Part shown: positions 8,468 through 17,612 of the stretch, in pieces
Layout of the letters: every line of letters starts with the position of its first letter
Position numbering within the stretch: position 1 is the first letter of the stretch
Assembly (NCBI RefSeq): GCF_003353055.1
Contig: NZ_QKWJ01000003.1
Span: forward strand, 1 to 64,000
Length of the DNA stretch: 64,000 nt
Direction: 5' to 3'
Source: Cupriavidus lacunae
GTDB taxonomy: Bacteria; Pseudomonadota; Gammaproteobacteria; Burkholderiales; Burkholderiaceae
Notes under the pieces: generated by a model
The model's input: only the letters and a program-made list of their open reading frames with translations
The model's database searches: none
Told to the model about the DNA's origin: nothing
Translations under genes and position numbers: made by a program

Positions 8468-8896
8468 TCACAAGGCGGACTGCATCAGCATCCCGATGTC
8501 ATTCCGGTCGCGGCCGAACGCTTGAGCGGGGCGGACCGATTGCGGCAACTCCGAGATGTCGATCTGCGTGAAGCCCAGGCGCGCGAAATAGCCGGACGCA
8601 CTCCTGGTTTGCAGCACGATCGACTCGACGCCTTGCAGCCGAAGGTCAGCCACGATGGCGGCGATCAACAGTTCGCCAAGGCCTGCGGACCTTGCGCGTT
8701 GCACGACGGCGAGTGCCAGAAGCACGCACGTCGTCTCGTACCGCTCAATGCCGGCGCAACCCAGAAGTCCAGCCTTGTCACGGACCACGAGGAACTGCGT
8801 GAGGTGCTCGTGCATCCCATCGAGAGCCAGTGACGAAGCGCTCAGAAGCGCTTCCACCTCTGGCCAGTCCTTCTCGGTTGCATAGTGCGGGCGCAT
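8468..8896 (-). CDS. GNAT N-acetyltransferase, ArsN2-like
   Basis: This 142-aa single-domain acetyltransferase has the ArsN2 layout: MHEHLTQFLVVRDKAGLLGCAGIE near the N-terminus, an acetyl-CoA loop in the QRARSAGLGELLIAAIVADL region (a variant of the R/QxxGxG/A motif), and the C-terminal SGYFARLGFTQIDISELP. ArsN2-type proteins are linked to arsenic resistance, but no ars genes are adjacent, so the substrate is open. The start at 8896 has AAGGAG four bases upstream; the 8953 extension is not supported. Confidence 0.78.
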   Translation of the reverse strand: MRPHYATEKDWPEVEALLSASSLALDGMHEHLTQFLVVRDKAGLLGCAGIERYETTCVLLALAVVQRARSAGLGELLIAAIVADLRLQGVESIVLQTRSASGYFARLGFTQIDISELPQSVRPAQAFGRDRNDIGMLMQSAL

Positions 8897-8956
8897 AGTG
8901 CACTCCTTCAAGCAAGGGCGTCCTCTGACGGATGACGCAATGGGGCTCACCATGCG

Positions 8957-9232
8957 CTAGCGTAGGACGCAACCCAGGCGCCCAAGGGCAATACTCATGA
9001 CGTACATCGAACCTGCCAGTACCATCAGTAGCATGGCGGCCGTCAGCGATGCGCTCATGGTCTGGGCGGCAATCGTCGACAGCGATCCGTAGCCACCGGC
9101 GCCTGGCCGAGGGCTAAGCCGTTGCCCCGACGTGCTACGCAGCCGACGCACGCCAGGACTGATACCTGGTGCGGATATCCCCACGAAAAGAACCGCACCG
9201 TCGCGGCTCATTTTGAGCGTCTCGAACGTCAT
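8957..9232 (-). pseudogene. chimeric remnant: crotonase N-terminus joined to a membrane-protein tail
   Basis: The first 20 or so residues (MTFETLKMSRDGAVLFVGIS) duplicate the start of the intact crotonase at 37233-38051. After a break near 9168 the frame runs into unrelated sequence that looks like the tail of a membrane transporter (QTMSASLTAAMLLMVLAGS, YVMSIALGRLGC). The break coincides with the left edge of the 335-bp duplicated segment. It is a read-through fusion of two gene fragments and is unlikely to be functional. Confidence 0.7.
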
Positions 9233-9502
9233 AGATGACTCCAATGGGTGGGTTGCCAAACCGAAGCGCGAGGCGAATCGCCGAGCAGCGCTGACCGATG
9301 CTCCGGCACGGCCTGGCTGTTCGGAAATTTATGCTCCTGCCGATCTGTTGAATAGCTGTAGAATTGAGAACTACCCTCTCATTGGTGGAAGGCCATGGAT
9401 CGGCTCGAGGCAATGGTGATTCTGCTGGCGGCTACCGATACCGGAAGCCTTTCCGCCGCAAGTCGGAAACTTCGAATTCCTCTGGCCACGGTGAGCCGAC
9501 GG
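9168..9502 (+). repeat. 335-bp direct repeat of 37987-38321
   Basis: This block is about 98 percent identical to 37987-38321 (roughly six substitutions seen by eye) and carries the crotonase start, the divergent promoter region and the first 36 codons of the LysR gene. Identity stops abruptly on both sides; the right edge shares only GG with the next segment. It is segment A of the rearranged copy. Confidence 0.9.
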
Positions 9503-9736
9503 CAGGGACTGGTCAGCAAGGAGCTCACCCTCGAAGAAGGCATGCAGGCAGCCGAACTGGCGGCGCTCAACGTCCTAGCTCAGATCCCATGCGTGCCTGG
9601 GCGGCTGGGAACGCCTGCATCACATTGTCCACAAGTTGCCGTGATCATTGGCGCGTCCCAAGGCATCGGCGCCCAACTGGTCAACGCGTACCGCGAGCGC
9701 GCCTACGTCGTCGTCTCCGCCGCCCGCAGCATCTAA
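9395..9736 (+). pseudogene. chimeric ORF: LysR HTH + RidA fragment + SDR fragment
   Basis: This open frame of 113 codons begins as the LysR HTH (MDRLEAMVILLAATDTGSLS, identical to the start of the intact gene at 38214). At codon 36 it switches to a RidA-like stretch (ELTLEEGMQAAELAALNVLA), then to an SDR N-terminus (VAVIIGASQGIGAQLVNAYR), and stops at a TAA after ARSI. The later parts derive from the minus strand of 39544-39831. It is a rearrangement product. An expressed HTH-only peptide is conceivable but not supported. Confidence 0.75.
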
Positions 9737-9807
9737 CCGTGGGAAGACCCGGTCGTGCTGGCCGTCCCCGGCGACATCGCCGACCCGGCTACGCGCGCCG
9801 CGTCATC
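9501..9807 (-). repeat. inverted copy of 39544-39831 (segment B)
   Basis: The sequence matches the reverse complement of 39544-39831, the RidA/SDR pseudogene region, with scattered changes. Two indels differ. This copy keeps five bases in the RidA part (GAGCTCACCCTCGAAG versus GAACTTCGAAG) and about 13 bases in the SDR part that are missing at 39.5 kb. Neither copy is therefore simply the parent of the other. Confidence 0.85.
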
Positions 9808-9808
9808 A

Positions 9809-9963
9809 GATATTCGCCGGCGGCCGTGCGTTCGATTTCCGAGATGTCTACTTCCAGCACGCGCCGGCAGGACGCCACATAGCCGTGCCCGGCTTCCGCC
9901 AGTGTCACCTTCCGCGTGCCGCGCACCAGCAAGCGCACATTCAAATGCGCCTCCAGTTCGGAC
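9809..9963 (-). pseudogene. inverted LysR gene fragment (segment C)
   Basis: This is the reverse complement of 38324-38475, codons 37-87 of the LysR gene, read on the minus strand as SELEAHLNVRLLVRGTRKVT... It contains a 3-base insertion (LEVDISEIE versus LEDISEIE). Its source begins where segment A's source ends, which points to an inversion with a breakpoint inside the LysR gene. Confidence 0.85.
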
Positions 9964-10384
9964 GGTTTCGCGAACATTGCCAGCACCTCAGCGGGGTGTG
10001 ACACCGCGTACCGGGGGCGTCTGCGTTATTGGCTATCCGGTGGCGGGGGCGGCGGAGCCGCCGCAGCTCCTGAGCACTCGGCGGGGGCCTGTTCAAGAAG
10101 GCGCAGGTGCGCAACATGGGGGCAGAGACCGGCCAGGAAGCGCCGTTGCCATTCGCGCACAGCCGGTCATTCAGATGTCGGACATGGCCGCGCTAACGGT
10201 CCGCTTCTAGAGGCCAAAAAATAGTCCCATCGGCCTGCCCCCACCTGGGACGCCGGGCAAATAGTGCCCAACGCACAGCCGATTTCCCTCTTTTTTCAAA
10301 GATGGAGGCGCCTACTTTGCTTGGCACCTCGTTTCGGCAACACACGACGCGCCTCAGGGTTGTTCTGCCTTGTCAGTCCAACAG
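9964..10384. other. gene-poor junction
   Basis: No gene is supported. It contains a GC-rich hairpin (GCGGCGGAGCCGCCGC near 10047-10062) and a dispersed-repeat-like stretch (GAGACCGGCCAGGAAGCG near 10114) that resembles sequence near 51433. This appears to be the scar joining the rearranged block to the acyl-CoA cluster. Confidence 0.5.
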
Positions 10385-11374
10385 TCAGGCCATCGCCGGC
10401 GCCCGCAGCAACCCGGATAGCTGATTGGAGATCAGCCCTTCGGCCTCTTCCATGATCCGCGCAATCAATGCGCTTACAGTTGGGATATCGCGGATCAGGC
10501 CGACGACCATCCCACAACTCCACGCGCCCGCATCCATTTCGCCCTCCACCATCACTCTCGGATAGACACCTGCCACCTGTTCGTAAATGTCGGAGATCTT
10601 CAACGATGCGCCCTTGTCCCGCTCGATTTCCAGCAACTGCTCCACACCGACGTTCTTCAGCACACGCTCTGTGTTTCGCAGCGGCCGCATTACCAGTCGC
10701 GTATCAAGCTCCGACGCCGCCACAATGGCCTGTTTGACGTTATCGTGGACCGGCGCTTCAACAGTCGCCACAAAGCGCGTGCCCATGTTGATACCGTCCG
10801 CACCCAATGCAAGTGCCGCAACGAGGCTGCGGCCGTCCGCCATGCCACCCGAAGCGATAAACGGAATGGTCAGTTCTTCGGCGGCACGTGGCAAGAGAAT
10901 CATGTTTGGCACATCGTCTTCGCCAGGATGGCCTCCACACTCGAACCCGTCCACACTGACCGCGTCGCAGCCAATCTTCTCGGCATTCAGTGCATGGCGC
11001 ACGGATGTGCATTTGTGAATCACTTTGATGCCCGCAGCCTTGAGCAATGGCATGTACTCCTGGGGACTACGCCCCGCCGTTTCGACAATACGTACCCCAC
11101 CCTCGCGAATGGCGGCAATGTACTCCTCATAAGGTGGCGCATTGAACGAAGGCAGGAACGTAAGATTCACGCCAAATGGTTGATCCGTCATGCTGTGGCA
11201 GCGTTCGATTTCGCGGGCCAGAAGCTCCGGCGTCTTTTGCGTCAGGCCGGTAATGATGCCAAGCCCACCAGCATTCGACACAGCGGCGGCCATCTCCGCG
11301 AAGCCAACGTAGTGCATACCACCCTGAATGATAGGATGCTGGATGCCAAACAACTCCGTAATACGCGTTCTCAT
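10385..11374 (-). CDS. PA1024-like NADH:quinone reductase (nitronate monooxygenase superfamily)
   Basis: This 329-aa FMN TIM-barrel enzyme would usually be auto-annotated as nitronate monooxygenase. The motifs fit the Pseudomonas aeruginosa PA1024 class, shown to be an NADH:quinone reductase: TELFGIQHPIIQGGM, VETAGRSPQEY, VIHKCTSVRHALNAEKIGCD, DGFECGGHPGEDD, FIASGGMADGRSL and GADGINMGTRFVA. It is the last gene of the TetR-controlled CoA operon, 58 bp after the acyl-CoA dehydrogenase. A paralogue at 21349 sits beside another acyl-CoA dehydrogenase, so a role in reoxidising NADH from beta-oxidation is inferred. Confidence 0.85.
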   Translation of the reverse strand: MRTRITELFGIQHPIIQGGMHYVGFAEMAAAVSNAGGLGIITGLTQKTPELLAREIERCHSMTDQPFGVNLTFLPSFNAPPYEEYIAAIREGGVRIVETAGRSPQEYMPLLKAAGIKVIHKCTSVRHALNAEKIGCDAVSVDGFECGGHPGEDDVPNMILLPRAAEELTIPFIASGGMADGRSLVAALALGADGINMGTRFVATVEAPVHDNVKQAIVAASELDTRLVMRPLRNTERVLKNVGVEQLLEIERDKGASLKISDIYEQVAGVYPRVMVEGEMDAGAWSCGMVVGLIRDIPTVSALIARIMEEAEGLISNQLSGLLRAPAMA

Positions 11375-11432
11375 AATGTTTCCGATTGGTTTTCCAAATG
11401 CAATCTGCGCGCAGCCCCATAGAGAACCGGCA

Positions 11433-13211
11433 TTACAGCAACTCGACGTCTGCCTCCATCACCACTGCGGCCCCCGCGCGAATCTCGGCGCACAACGCCA
11501 GTGTTTCCGGAAGCAGACGCTGGTAGTAGAAGCGTGCAGTCGACAGCTTCGCGGCGTAGATCGGATCGCCAGAATCGAGTTTGCCCAGGGCAATGACCGC
11601 CGCGCGCGCCCACATCCAGGCGAGCACCAGGTGCCCAACCAGACGCAGGAACGGTGCAGCGGCAGCGCCCACCGTGTGCGCGTTCCCAGCGGCATCCGAG
11701 AAGATGATCCTCGTCGTTGCCTCCACTTCACCGATCAAATCACCGAGAGGTTGCGTGAAAGCCTTGAGCGCGTCTACGCCACCATGCTCGTCGACGAATG
11801 CCGAGACCACCTGCAGGAACGTCGCCAGACGGCGGCCCTCGTCCGCAAGGACTTTACGTCCCAACAGATCCATCGCCTGCACGCCGTTTGTTCCCTCATA
11901 GAGACCGATGATTCTCACGTCCCGCAAATGCTGCTCTACGCCGTTGTCCCGGATGTACCCATGCCCGCCGTAGACCTGCATGGCGAGTAGTGTCGATTCC
12001 ACAGCGACATCGCTTGCCATGGCCTTCAGCACCGGCGTCATCAGCCCGAGAAAATCAGTCGCCTGATCGCGCACCACGAGATCAGGATGGAGGCGTTGCG
12101 TGTCGCTCAACTGAGCCGTCCACAGTGCGACGGCGCGCAAGCCTTCGACGTACGCTTTCTGCGTCAACAACATGCGCCGGACATCCGGGTGCCCGACGAT
12201 GGGATCTGCCGCCGCATTCGCCGGATTTCCAGCCGTGCGGCCCTGCACGCGTTCTTTCGCATAGGCCAGGGCCTTCTGATATGCAGCCTGCATGACACCG
12301 ATTGCAGTAATGCCGACCATGATTCTGGCGTGGTTCATCTGTACGAACATGGCCGCCAGACCTTTGTTCGCCTCGCCGAGCAACCAGCCGATTGAACTGT
12401 CGAAATTGAGCGTACAGGTTGAATTTCCGTGAATGCCCATTTTCTCTTCCACGTTCCCGCATGTCACGCCATTGTGACGGCCTGGCAATCCATCCTTGCC
12501 CACCTGGAACTTCGGGACGAGGAACAGCGAGATACCCTTCACACCTTTCGGGGCATCCGGCAACCGCGCCAGGACCAGATGCACGATGTTGTCCGTCAGG
12601 TCGTGATCGCCACCCGAGATGAAGATCTTGGTGCCCGTGATCTCATAGCTGCCGTCTCCCACGGGGACTGCACGCGTGCGCAACAAGCCGAGATCGGTTC
12701 CCGCGTGCGGCTCGGTCAGGCACATGGTGCCAGCCCACTCGCCCGATGCCAGTTTTGGCAGATGTTGCGCCTTCAGTTCCGCCGAGCCATTTGCCTCGAT
12801 GTTGACGTACGTCGCGTGCGACATACCGGGATAGGCCGCCCATCCCATGTTGGCGCCGCTCAACATCTCGGTGACGGCGCTATCGATCACCGACGGGAAT
12901 CCCTGGCCTCCATACTCCGGGCTGCAGCCCAGGCCACACCATCCGCTTTCCGAAAACTGGCGATACGCGGCCACGAATCCGGTGGGTGTCGAGACCTTTC
13001 CCTCACTATCGAGGCGGCATCCCCTGGTGTCGCCGATGGCGTTCAGCGGGGCAATCACTTCATTCGAAAAAATGCCAGCCGCGTCGAGAACCTGGTCGAT
13101 AACTTCGACATCGAGCTCCGGCAGACCGCACGCCTTGGATACTTCCGATACCTGGAGCAGTTCATGCAAGACGAACTGAAAATCACGAATGGGGCTTTCG
13201 TAGACTGTCAT
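11433..13211 (-). CDS. acyl-CoA dehydrogenase, DmdC/AcdB-like with C-terminal domain
   Basis: This 592-aa FAD-dependent dehydrogenase would oxidise an acyl-CoA to the 2-enoyl-CoA. It is longer than the usual 380-aa type because of an extra C-terminal domain like that of DmdC-class enzymes. Visible marks are the N-terminal RDFQFVLHELL, the FAD/substrate region MCLTEPHAGTDLGLL, FISGGDHDLTDNIVH, VYGGHGYIRDNGVEQ and the closing LYEGTNGVQAMDLLGRK. It is 55 bp after the thiolase gene. The start codon has a weak ribosome site. It is paralogous to 22349-24160. Confidence 0.9.
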   Translation of the reverse strand: MTVYESPIRDFQFVLHELLQVSEVSKACGLPELDVEVIDQVLDAAGIFSNEVIAPLNAIGDTRGCRLDSEGKVSTPTGFVAAYRQFSESGWCGLGCSPEYGGQGFPSVIDSAVTEMLSGANMGWAAYPGMSHATYVNIEANGSAELKAQHLPKLASGEWAGTMCLTEPHAGTDLGLLRTRAVPVGDGSYEITGTKIFISGGDHDLTDNIVHLVLARLPDAPKGVKGISLFLVPKFQVGKDGLPGRHNGVTCGNVEEKMGIHGNSTCTLNFDSSIGWLLGEANKGLAAMFVQMNHARIMVGITAIGVMQAAYQKALAYAKERVQGRTAGNPANAAADPIVGHPDVRRMLLTQKAYVEGLRAVALWTAQLSDTQRLHPDLVVRDQATDFLGLMTPVLKAMASDVAVESTLLAMQVYGGHGYIRDNGVEQHLRDVRIIGLYEGTNGVQAMDLLGRKVLADEGRRLATFLQVVSAFVDEHGGVDALKAFTQPLGDLIGEVEATTRIIFSDAAGNAHTVGAAAAPFLRLVGHLVLAWMWARAAVIALGKLDSGDPIYAAKLSTARFYYQRLLPETLALCAEIRAGAAVVMEADVELL

Positions 13212-13265
13212 GTTGGTGGTGTGCTGATTGAGTTGAAGGGACTGAAACCAGGAGACAACGACGGA

Positions 13266-14450
13266 TCAAAGCACTTCAAACAGGCCAGCAGCACCCATTC
13301 CGCCGCCCACGCACATCGTGACTACAACGTAGCGTGCCCCTCGCCGCTTTCCTTCGATCAGCGCATGCCCTACCAGGCGTGAACCGGTCATGCCGAACGG
13401 ATGACCGATGGAAATCCCTCCACCGTTGACGTTCAACCTCTGCGGATCGATGCCAAGCTTCTCGCGACAGTAGAGCACCTGACATGCGAAGGCTTCGTTC
13501 AACTCCCACAGGCCAACGTCATCCACCTTCAGCCCATGCTGCTTTAGCAGCTTGGGTACCGCGAAGACCGGGCCAATCCCCATTTCCTCGGGCGCCAGCC
13601 CGGCTACCGCGATGCCCCGATACACACCCAGCGGCGTCAGTCCCCGCCGCTCGGCGACGGCACGCTCCACCAGGACGCACGCCGACGCACCGTCGGACAA
13701 CTGGCTGGCGTTGCCAGCAGTAATGCATCCCCCTTCCACTACCGGTTCAAGCTTGGCCAGGCCTTCCATCGTCGTGTCCGGCCTGCTACCTTCGTCCCTG
13801 TCCAGCGTGACTTGCCGGTGCGACACGACTCCGGTCTGCTTGTCGGCAATGGCCATGCTGGTCGTGATCGGAACGATCTCGGCATTGAACAGGCCCATCT
13901 CCTGCGCATTAGCCGTACGCCTCTGGGCTTCAAACGAATAGGCGTCCTGCGCTTCCCGGCTGATGCCATACCTTTTCGCAACGATCTCCGCGGTTTGCAG
14001 CATGGGAATGTAGGCATGTGCCACGCGACCCACGAGCGCGGGATCCACCGTGTCGCCAATCCATTTGAAGAACGGCTGCAGCACCGCGGAGATATTCTCC
14101 TGGCCGCCACCGATGACGACATCCATCCCGTCGACCATGATCTGCTTGGCGGCTGTCGCAATGGCCATGAGCCCGGAGGCGCACTGCCGGTCAATCGTCT
14201 GGCCGGACACGGTGACTGGCAGTCCGGCTGCCAGCGCGGCCAACCTTCCGATGTTCGAGCCCGCCGTACCCGCTGCCATGGCGGTACCGACTACCACGTC
14301 TTCCACTTCGCCCGCCTCGATGCCGGCGCGCAGCACGGCATGATGAATCACGTGTCCCATCAGCGTCGGCGACTTGATGTCATTCAGCGCGCCTCGGAAC
14401 GCACGTCCAATGCCAGTCCGGGCAGTCGAAACTATGACGGCTTCTCTCAT
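13266..14450 (-). CDS. acetyl-CoA acetyltransferase (thiolase)
   Basis: This 394-aa thiolase is full length. The acylated Cys lies in [11 protein letters not shown], the His-containing loop is [16 protein letters not shown], and the second catalytic Cys is in [11 protein letters not shown] at the C-terminus. In this operon it should catalyse the final 3-ketoacyl-CoA cleavage. The start has GGAGATCAAGA upstream. No 3-hydroxyacyl-CoA dehydrogenase or hydratase lies within this operon, so those steps must be supplied elsewhere, perhaps by the neighbouring cluster. Confidence 0.9.
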   Translation of the reverse strand: MREAVIVSTARTGIGRAFRGALNDIKSPTLMGHVIHHAVLRAGIEAGEVEDVVVGTAMAAGTAGSNIGRLAALAAGLPVTVSGQTIDRQCASGLMAIATAAKQIMVDGMDVVIGGGQENISAVLQPFFKWIGDTVDPALVGRVAHAYIPMLQTAEIVAKRYGISREAQDAYSFEAQRRTANAQEMGLFNAEIVPITTSMAIADKQTGVVSHRQVTLDRDEGSRPDTTMEGLAKLEPVVEGGCITAGNASQLSDGASACVLVERAVAERRGLTPLGVYRGIAVAGLAPEEMGIGPVFAVPKLLKQHGLKVDDVGLWELNEAFACQVLYCREKLGIDPQRLNVNGGGISIGHPFGMTGSRLVGHALIEGKRRGARYVVVTMCVGGGMGAAGLFEVL

Positions 14451-14490
14451 TCTTGATCTCCAGGTTGATCGATGTCGCGTGGTGCAGGCT

Positions 14491-16116
14491 TCAAGCGGTG
14501 TGCAGGACGTAATCCACCAGCATCTCGCGCACTTTTGTTTTCAACATTTTTCCAGTAGCACCCAGCGGAATCGCGTCGACAAACACCACATCGTCGGGCA
14601 CTTGCCACTTTGCCGCTTTCGAGACATAGAACCGAAGCAACTCTTCGCGCGACACGTCATGGCCCGCGCGTTTCATCACGACAAGGATCGGGCGCTCGTT
14701 CCACTTGGGATGGGGTACGCCGATACAGGCGGCCATCTGTACCGCAGGGTGCGCCATCGCGATATTCTCGATTTCTATGGAGCTGATCCATTCCCCGCCA
14801 GATTTGATAACGTCCTTGCTTCGGTCCGTGATCTGCATGTAGCCATCTGGATCGATTGTTGCGATGTCCCCGGTACGGAACCAGCCGTCGTGGAGCAGTG
14901 GGCCGGCTTCCGCCTTGAAATATTCCCTGACTACCCAGTGCCCCCTGACCTCCAGTTCGCCCTGGGTTTCGCCGTCCCAGGGCGCCTCGTTGCCGTCGCC
15001 GCCGATCGTGCGCATGTCGAATCCAAATGCGACCCGCCCCTGCTTGAGCCGTTGCGCCTCCCGTGCGTCGGCAGGCAATCGTGCGTGGGTGTGTTTGGGC
15101 GAACTGGCCGTGCCGGTCGGACTGGTTTCGGTCATGCCCCATGCGTGGCGTGCCTCTACGCCTTTCTCATGAAAGGCCCGAACCATGCTGGAGCTTGCCG
15201 CCGCACCGCCGATTACCGCCATCTTGAGCGTTGAAAAATTCAGCCGGTTGGCTTGTACATGGTCCAGCAGCATTTGCCATACTGTCGGAACCCCGGCGGT
15301 GCGCGTGACGCCTTCCTTTTCGATCAGTTCGTAGATGGATTTTCCATCCATCGCCGGGCCAGGCAGAACCAGCTTGCAGCCAGTCAGCATCGCCACGTAC
15401 GGAATGCCCCAGGCATTCACGTGAAACATGGGGACGACAGGGAGAACGACATCGAGCGCCGATATTCCGAGCGCGTCCGGGAGCGGCATGGCATACGTGT
15501 GAAGCATGGTCGATCGATGGCTATACAGGATGCCCTTCGGGTTTCCTGTCGTGCCACTTGTGTAACACATGCTCGATGCGGTGCTTTCGTCGAACACCGG
15601 CCACTCGTATTGCTCGGCGTGACCGCCAATCCAGGCTTCGTAGCTCTCGAGGTTGGGAATACCACTATCCACCGGAAGTTGCTCCGGCTCGCACAGCATC
15701 ACGTACTTACGGATAGTGGTGCAGCTTGAATGAATCGCCTTGACCAGAGGCAGGAAGGAAGCCTCGAAGCAGAGAATCCTGTCTTCCGCATGATTTGCAA
15801 TCCAGGCGATCTGGTCAGGCGGAAGGCGCGGGTTGATGGTGTGGAGCACGCGTCCCGAGCTGGACACAGCGGCGTACAACTCCAGATGCCGGTACCCGTT
15901 CCACGCCAATGTGGCTACCCGATCCGAGAAGGAGAGCCCTTCCGCATCGATGGCATGCGCGAGTTGATGCGAGCGTCTGGCAACGTCTCGCCATGTGTAG
16001 CTGTGCAGCGTCCCATCGGAACGCCTGGTCACGATCTCTCCCTCGGCATGGTGTCGCTTCGCATGATCAATCAGCGAAGAAATCAGCAGAGGATAGTTCT
16101 GCATCAGTCCAAGCAT
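14491..16116 (-). CDS. fatty-acid/aryl-acid CoA ligase (AMP-forming)
   Basis: This 541-aa ANL-superfamily ligase activates a carboxylic acid through an acyl-adenylate. The P-loop [11 protein letters not shown], the aromatic/GMTE motif [10 protein letters not shown], the GWFRTGD hinge region, [15 protein letters not shown] and the C-terminal catalytic-lysine motif GKMLKTK are intact. The pattern resembles medium/long-chain AlkK-type ligases. AAGGAGACAGC precedes the ATG. It is the second gene of the operon, 47 bp after the isomerase, and commits the growth substrate to the CoA pathway. Confidence 0.9.
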   Translation of the reverse strand: MLGLMQNYPLLISSLIDHAKRHHAEGEIVTRRSDGTLHSYTWRDVARRSHQLAHAIDAEGLSFSDRVATLAWNGYRHLELYAAVSSSGRVLHTINPRLPPDQIAWIANHAEDRILCFEASFLPLVKAIHSSCTTIRKYVMLCEPEQLPVDSGIPNLESYEAWIGGHAEQYEWPVFDESTASSMCYTSGTTGNPKGILYSHRSTMLHTYAMPLPDALGISALDVVLPVVPMFHVNAWGIPYVAMLTGCKLVLPGPAMDGKSIYELIEKEGVTRTAGVPTVWQMLLDHVQANRLNFSTLKMAVIGGAAASSSMVRAFHEKGVEARHAWGMTETSPTGTASSPKHTHARLPADAREAQRLKQGRVAFGFDMRTIGGDGNEAPWDGETQGELEVRGHWVVREYFKAEAGPLLHDGWFRTGDIATIDPDGYMQITDRSKDVIKSGGEWISSIEIENIAMAHPAVQMAACIGVPHPKWNERPILVVMKRAGHDVSREELLRFYVSKAAKWQVPDDVVFVDAIPLGATGKMLKTKVREMLVDYVLHTA

Positions 16117-16163
16117 GCTGTCTCCTTGAATATGTTCTTCTTGGTGTCGCCTGGCTTCTGGCG

Positions 16164-16754
16164 TCAGACCATGAGCGCTTCCTTCACGAAATCGAGCTTG
16201 TCCTGCCCGAAGAACATCTCACCATTGACGAATGTGGTCGGGGCACCGAAGACGCCCCGCGTCACTGCTTCCTCGGTGGCCGCCTTCAAGGCCTCCTTGA
16301 TCTGGGGGTCATTGACGAGTCCATCGACCTGCTCGGGTGACAGTCCTGCCTCCGACAACGTGCGGCTTGCGAGTACCGGGTCGTTAAGGTCAAGATCGTC
16401 GACCCACATGGCCTTGAAGAGCACCGCGAGCAATGCATGGAAGCGTTCGGGGTGCCGTATCTGCATTCCCGTGACGACACGCATGAGATGAAGCGTGATG
16501 ATGGGAAAGTGAGAGTTGGTCTTGAAAGGCACGCCATACCTGCGTGCGTAGCGGCCATACTCCAGTTCCACGTAGCGCCCCTTTGCCGGAACCGAAACGG
16601 GAGACGCGTTCCCGGTCGCGCGAAAAACACCGCCCAGCAGCATCGGCCTGAAGACCAGCGTGCCCCCTCCTTCATCGCAGATCTTTGGTAGCTGCGTCCA
16701 GGCCAGGTACGCAGCAGGACTACCCACGTCGAAAAAGAACTCAACGATCTTGCC
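16164..16754 (-). CDS. 2-hydroxychromene-2-carboxylate isomerase-like DsbA-fold protein
   Basis: This 196-aa kappa-class GST/DsbA-fold protein starts MGKIVEFFFDVGSPAAYLAW, the pattern of HCCA isomerases (NahD family): FDVGSP aligns with the Ser-containing active loop. The C-terminus keeps GAPTTFVNGEMFFGQDKLDFV. The start at 16754 has GGGAGGAG upstream; the 24-base longer ORF is less likely. As first gene of a CoA-ligase operon it hints at an aromatic or alicyclic acid, although such proteins are widespread. A TetR palindrome lies about 30 bp upstream. Confidence 0.8.
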   Translation of the reverse strand, partial: GKIVEFFFDVGSPAAYLAWTQLPKICDEGGGTLVFRPMLLGGVFRATGNASPVSVPAKGRYVELEYGRYARRYGVPFKTNSHFPIITLHLMRVVTGMQIRHPERFHALLAVLFKAMWVDDLDLNDPVLASRTLSEAGLSPEQVDGLVNDPQIKEALKAATEEAVTRGVFGAPTTFVNGEMFFGQDKLDFVKEALMV

Positions 16755-16781
16755 CATCCAGACTCCTCCCATTGCCATACT

Positions 16782-16797
16782 GTCGTTTGGTAAACGG
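16782..16797. promoter_or_regulatory. TetR operator 1 (isomerase-ligase operon promoter)
   Basis: It contains CGTTTGGTAAACG, 5-bp arms around a 3-bp centre. The reverse strand reads CCGTTTACCAAACGAC and matches the sites at 16898-16913 and 17573-17590. It is located 28 bp before the operon's first start codon. Confidence 0.7.
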
Positions 16798-16897
16798 AGA
16801 CTATGCTATGAAGTATGGTGTGTCAATCGTGATGGGCTAGGAGAAATACCTACGCGAGATTGCGCTTCGAGCCTATGACGCTGGTCGCTTGCCGTGC

Positions 16898-16913
16898 AGG
16901 GTTACCAAACGAC
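16898..16913. promoter_or_regulatory. TetR operator 2 (regulator promoter)
   Basis: TTACCAAACGAC (16902-16913) shares 12 consecutive bases with operator 1. It lies 52 bp before the TetR start, as expected for autoregulation. The left half is less conserved than in the other two sites. Confidence 0.6.
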
Positions 16914-16964
16914 CGTCATGCTAAGATCCTTGTATCTACCTACAGCCATATGAGGAAACCCGAG

Positions 16965-17534
16965 ATGCGCTACTCAAGCACCCACAAACAGGAAACACGA
17001 AAGAAGCTTCTGGACAGTAGCCGGGCGATCGCAAAGCGGGGCGGCTTCGGCTCCACCGGGATCGATGCGCTGATGGCAGCCATTGGACTGACCGGGGGCA
17101 CCTTCTATAGCCACTTTGGCTCCAAGGCCGAGTTGTTCGCCGAGATCCTCGAACTCGAACTGGCGAACAGCAGCAGGATGCTGGCCGGAACAGACGACGA
17201 AGACTTCGACAGGTGCATCCGGAATTATCTGAGTAGCTGGCACGCGCAACATCCTGAATCGGGCTGTGTGTTGCCCGCCTTGGGGGCTGAGATTGCCAGA
17301 TCCAGTCCGGAGGTCCGCGGCATTGTCGAGCGGAGCGCAAAGGGGCTTCACAGCGAATGGCAGAAACGGCTGGGGGATTCCGAAACAGCCTGGGCCTTAC
17401 TTGCCCAGTGTGTGGGAGCCATCCTGCTGTCTCGCGTGATGGAAAACGAAAAGACACGGCAACAAGTTCTCGCATCCAGTCGCCATTTCCTCGGAGAGGC
17501 AATCGAGCAACTGGAGGCGCTCCGAAAAAGCTGA
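16965..17534 (+). CDS. TetR family regulator of the acyl-CoA cluster 1
   Basis: This 189-aa repressor has a TetR HTH at residues 6-55, with DALMAAIGLTGGTFYSHFGSKAEL as the recognition segment (shown in part), and a C-terminal ligand domain. MRYSSTHKQETRKKLL is a typical TetR N-terminus and GAGGAAA stands upstream of the ATG at 16965, so the 35-codon upstream extension is rejected. It is divergent from the isomerase-ligase-thiolase operon and codirectional with an SDR gene. The same palindrome precedes all three, so it probably represses all until the substrate or its CoA ester binds. Confidence 0.88.
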   Translation: MRYSSTHKQETRKKLLDSSRAIAKRGGFGSTGIDALMAAIGLTGGTFYSHFGSKAELFAEILELELANSSRMLAGTDDEDFDRCIRNYLSSWHAQHPESGCVLPALGAEIARSSPEVRGIVERSAKGLHSEWQKRLGDSETAWALLAQCVGAILLSRVMENEKTRQQVLASSRHFLGEAIEQLEALRKS

Positions 17535-17572
17535 CCGTTCGCTTGACGCCGAAGCCCCCGATGAAGTAACGT

Positions 17573-17601
17573 CCGTTTACCTAACGATCGTTTAGTTAAA
17601 C
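17573..17601. promoter_or_regulatory. TetR operator 3 (SDR promoter)
   Basis: CCGTTTACCTAACGAT matches the other two sites. It runs into a perfect AACGATCGTT palindrome (17583-17592) and a GTTTA...TTAAAC outer dyad, giving an extended symmetric site. It lies about 10 bp before the SDR start codon, overlapping the likely ribosome-loading region. Confidence 0.68.
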
Positions 17602-17612
17602 AGGAGACTGGG

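Noticed and set aside
10385-11374. Nitronate monooxygenase as the functional name
   Set aside because: The motif set fits the PA1024 NADH:quinone reductase class better, and the beta-oxidation context supports it.
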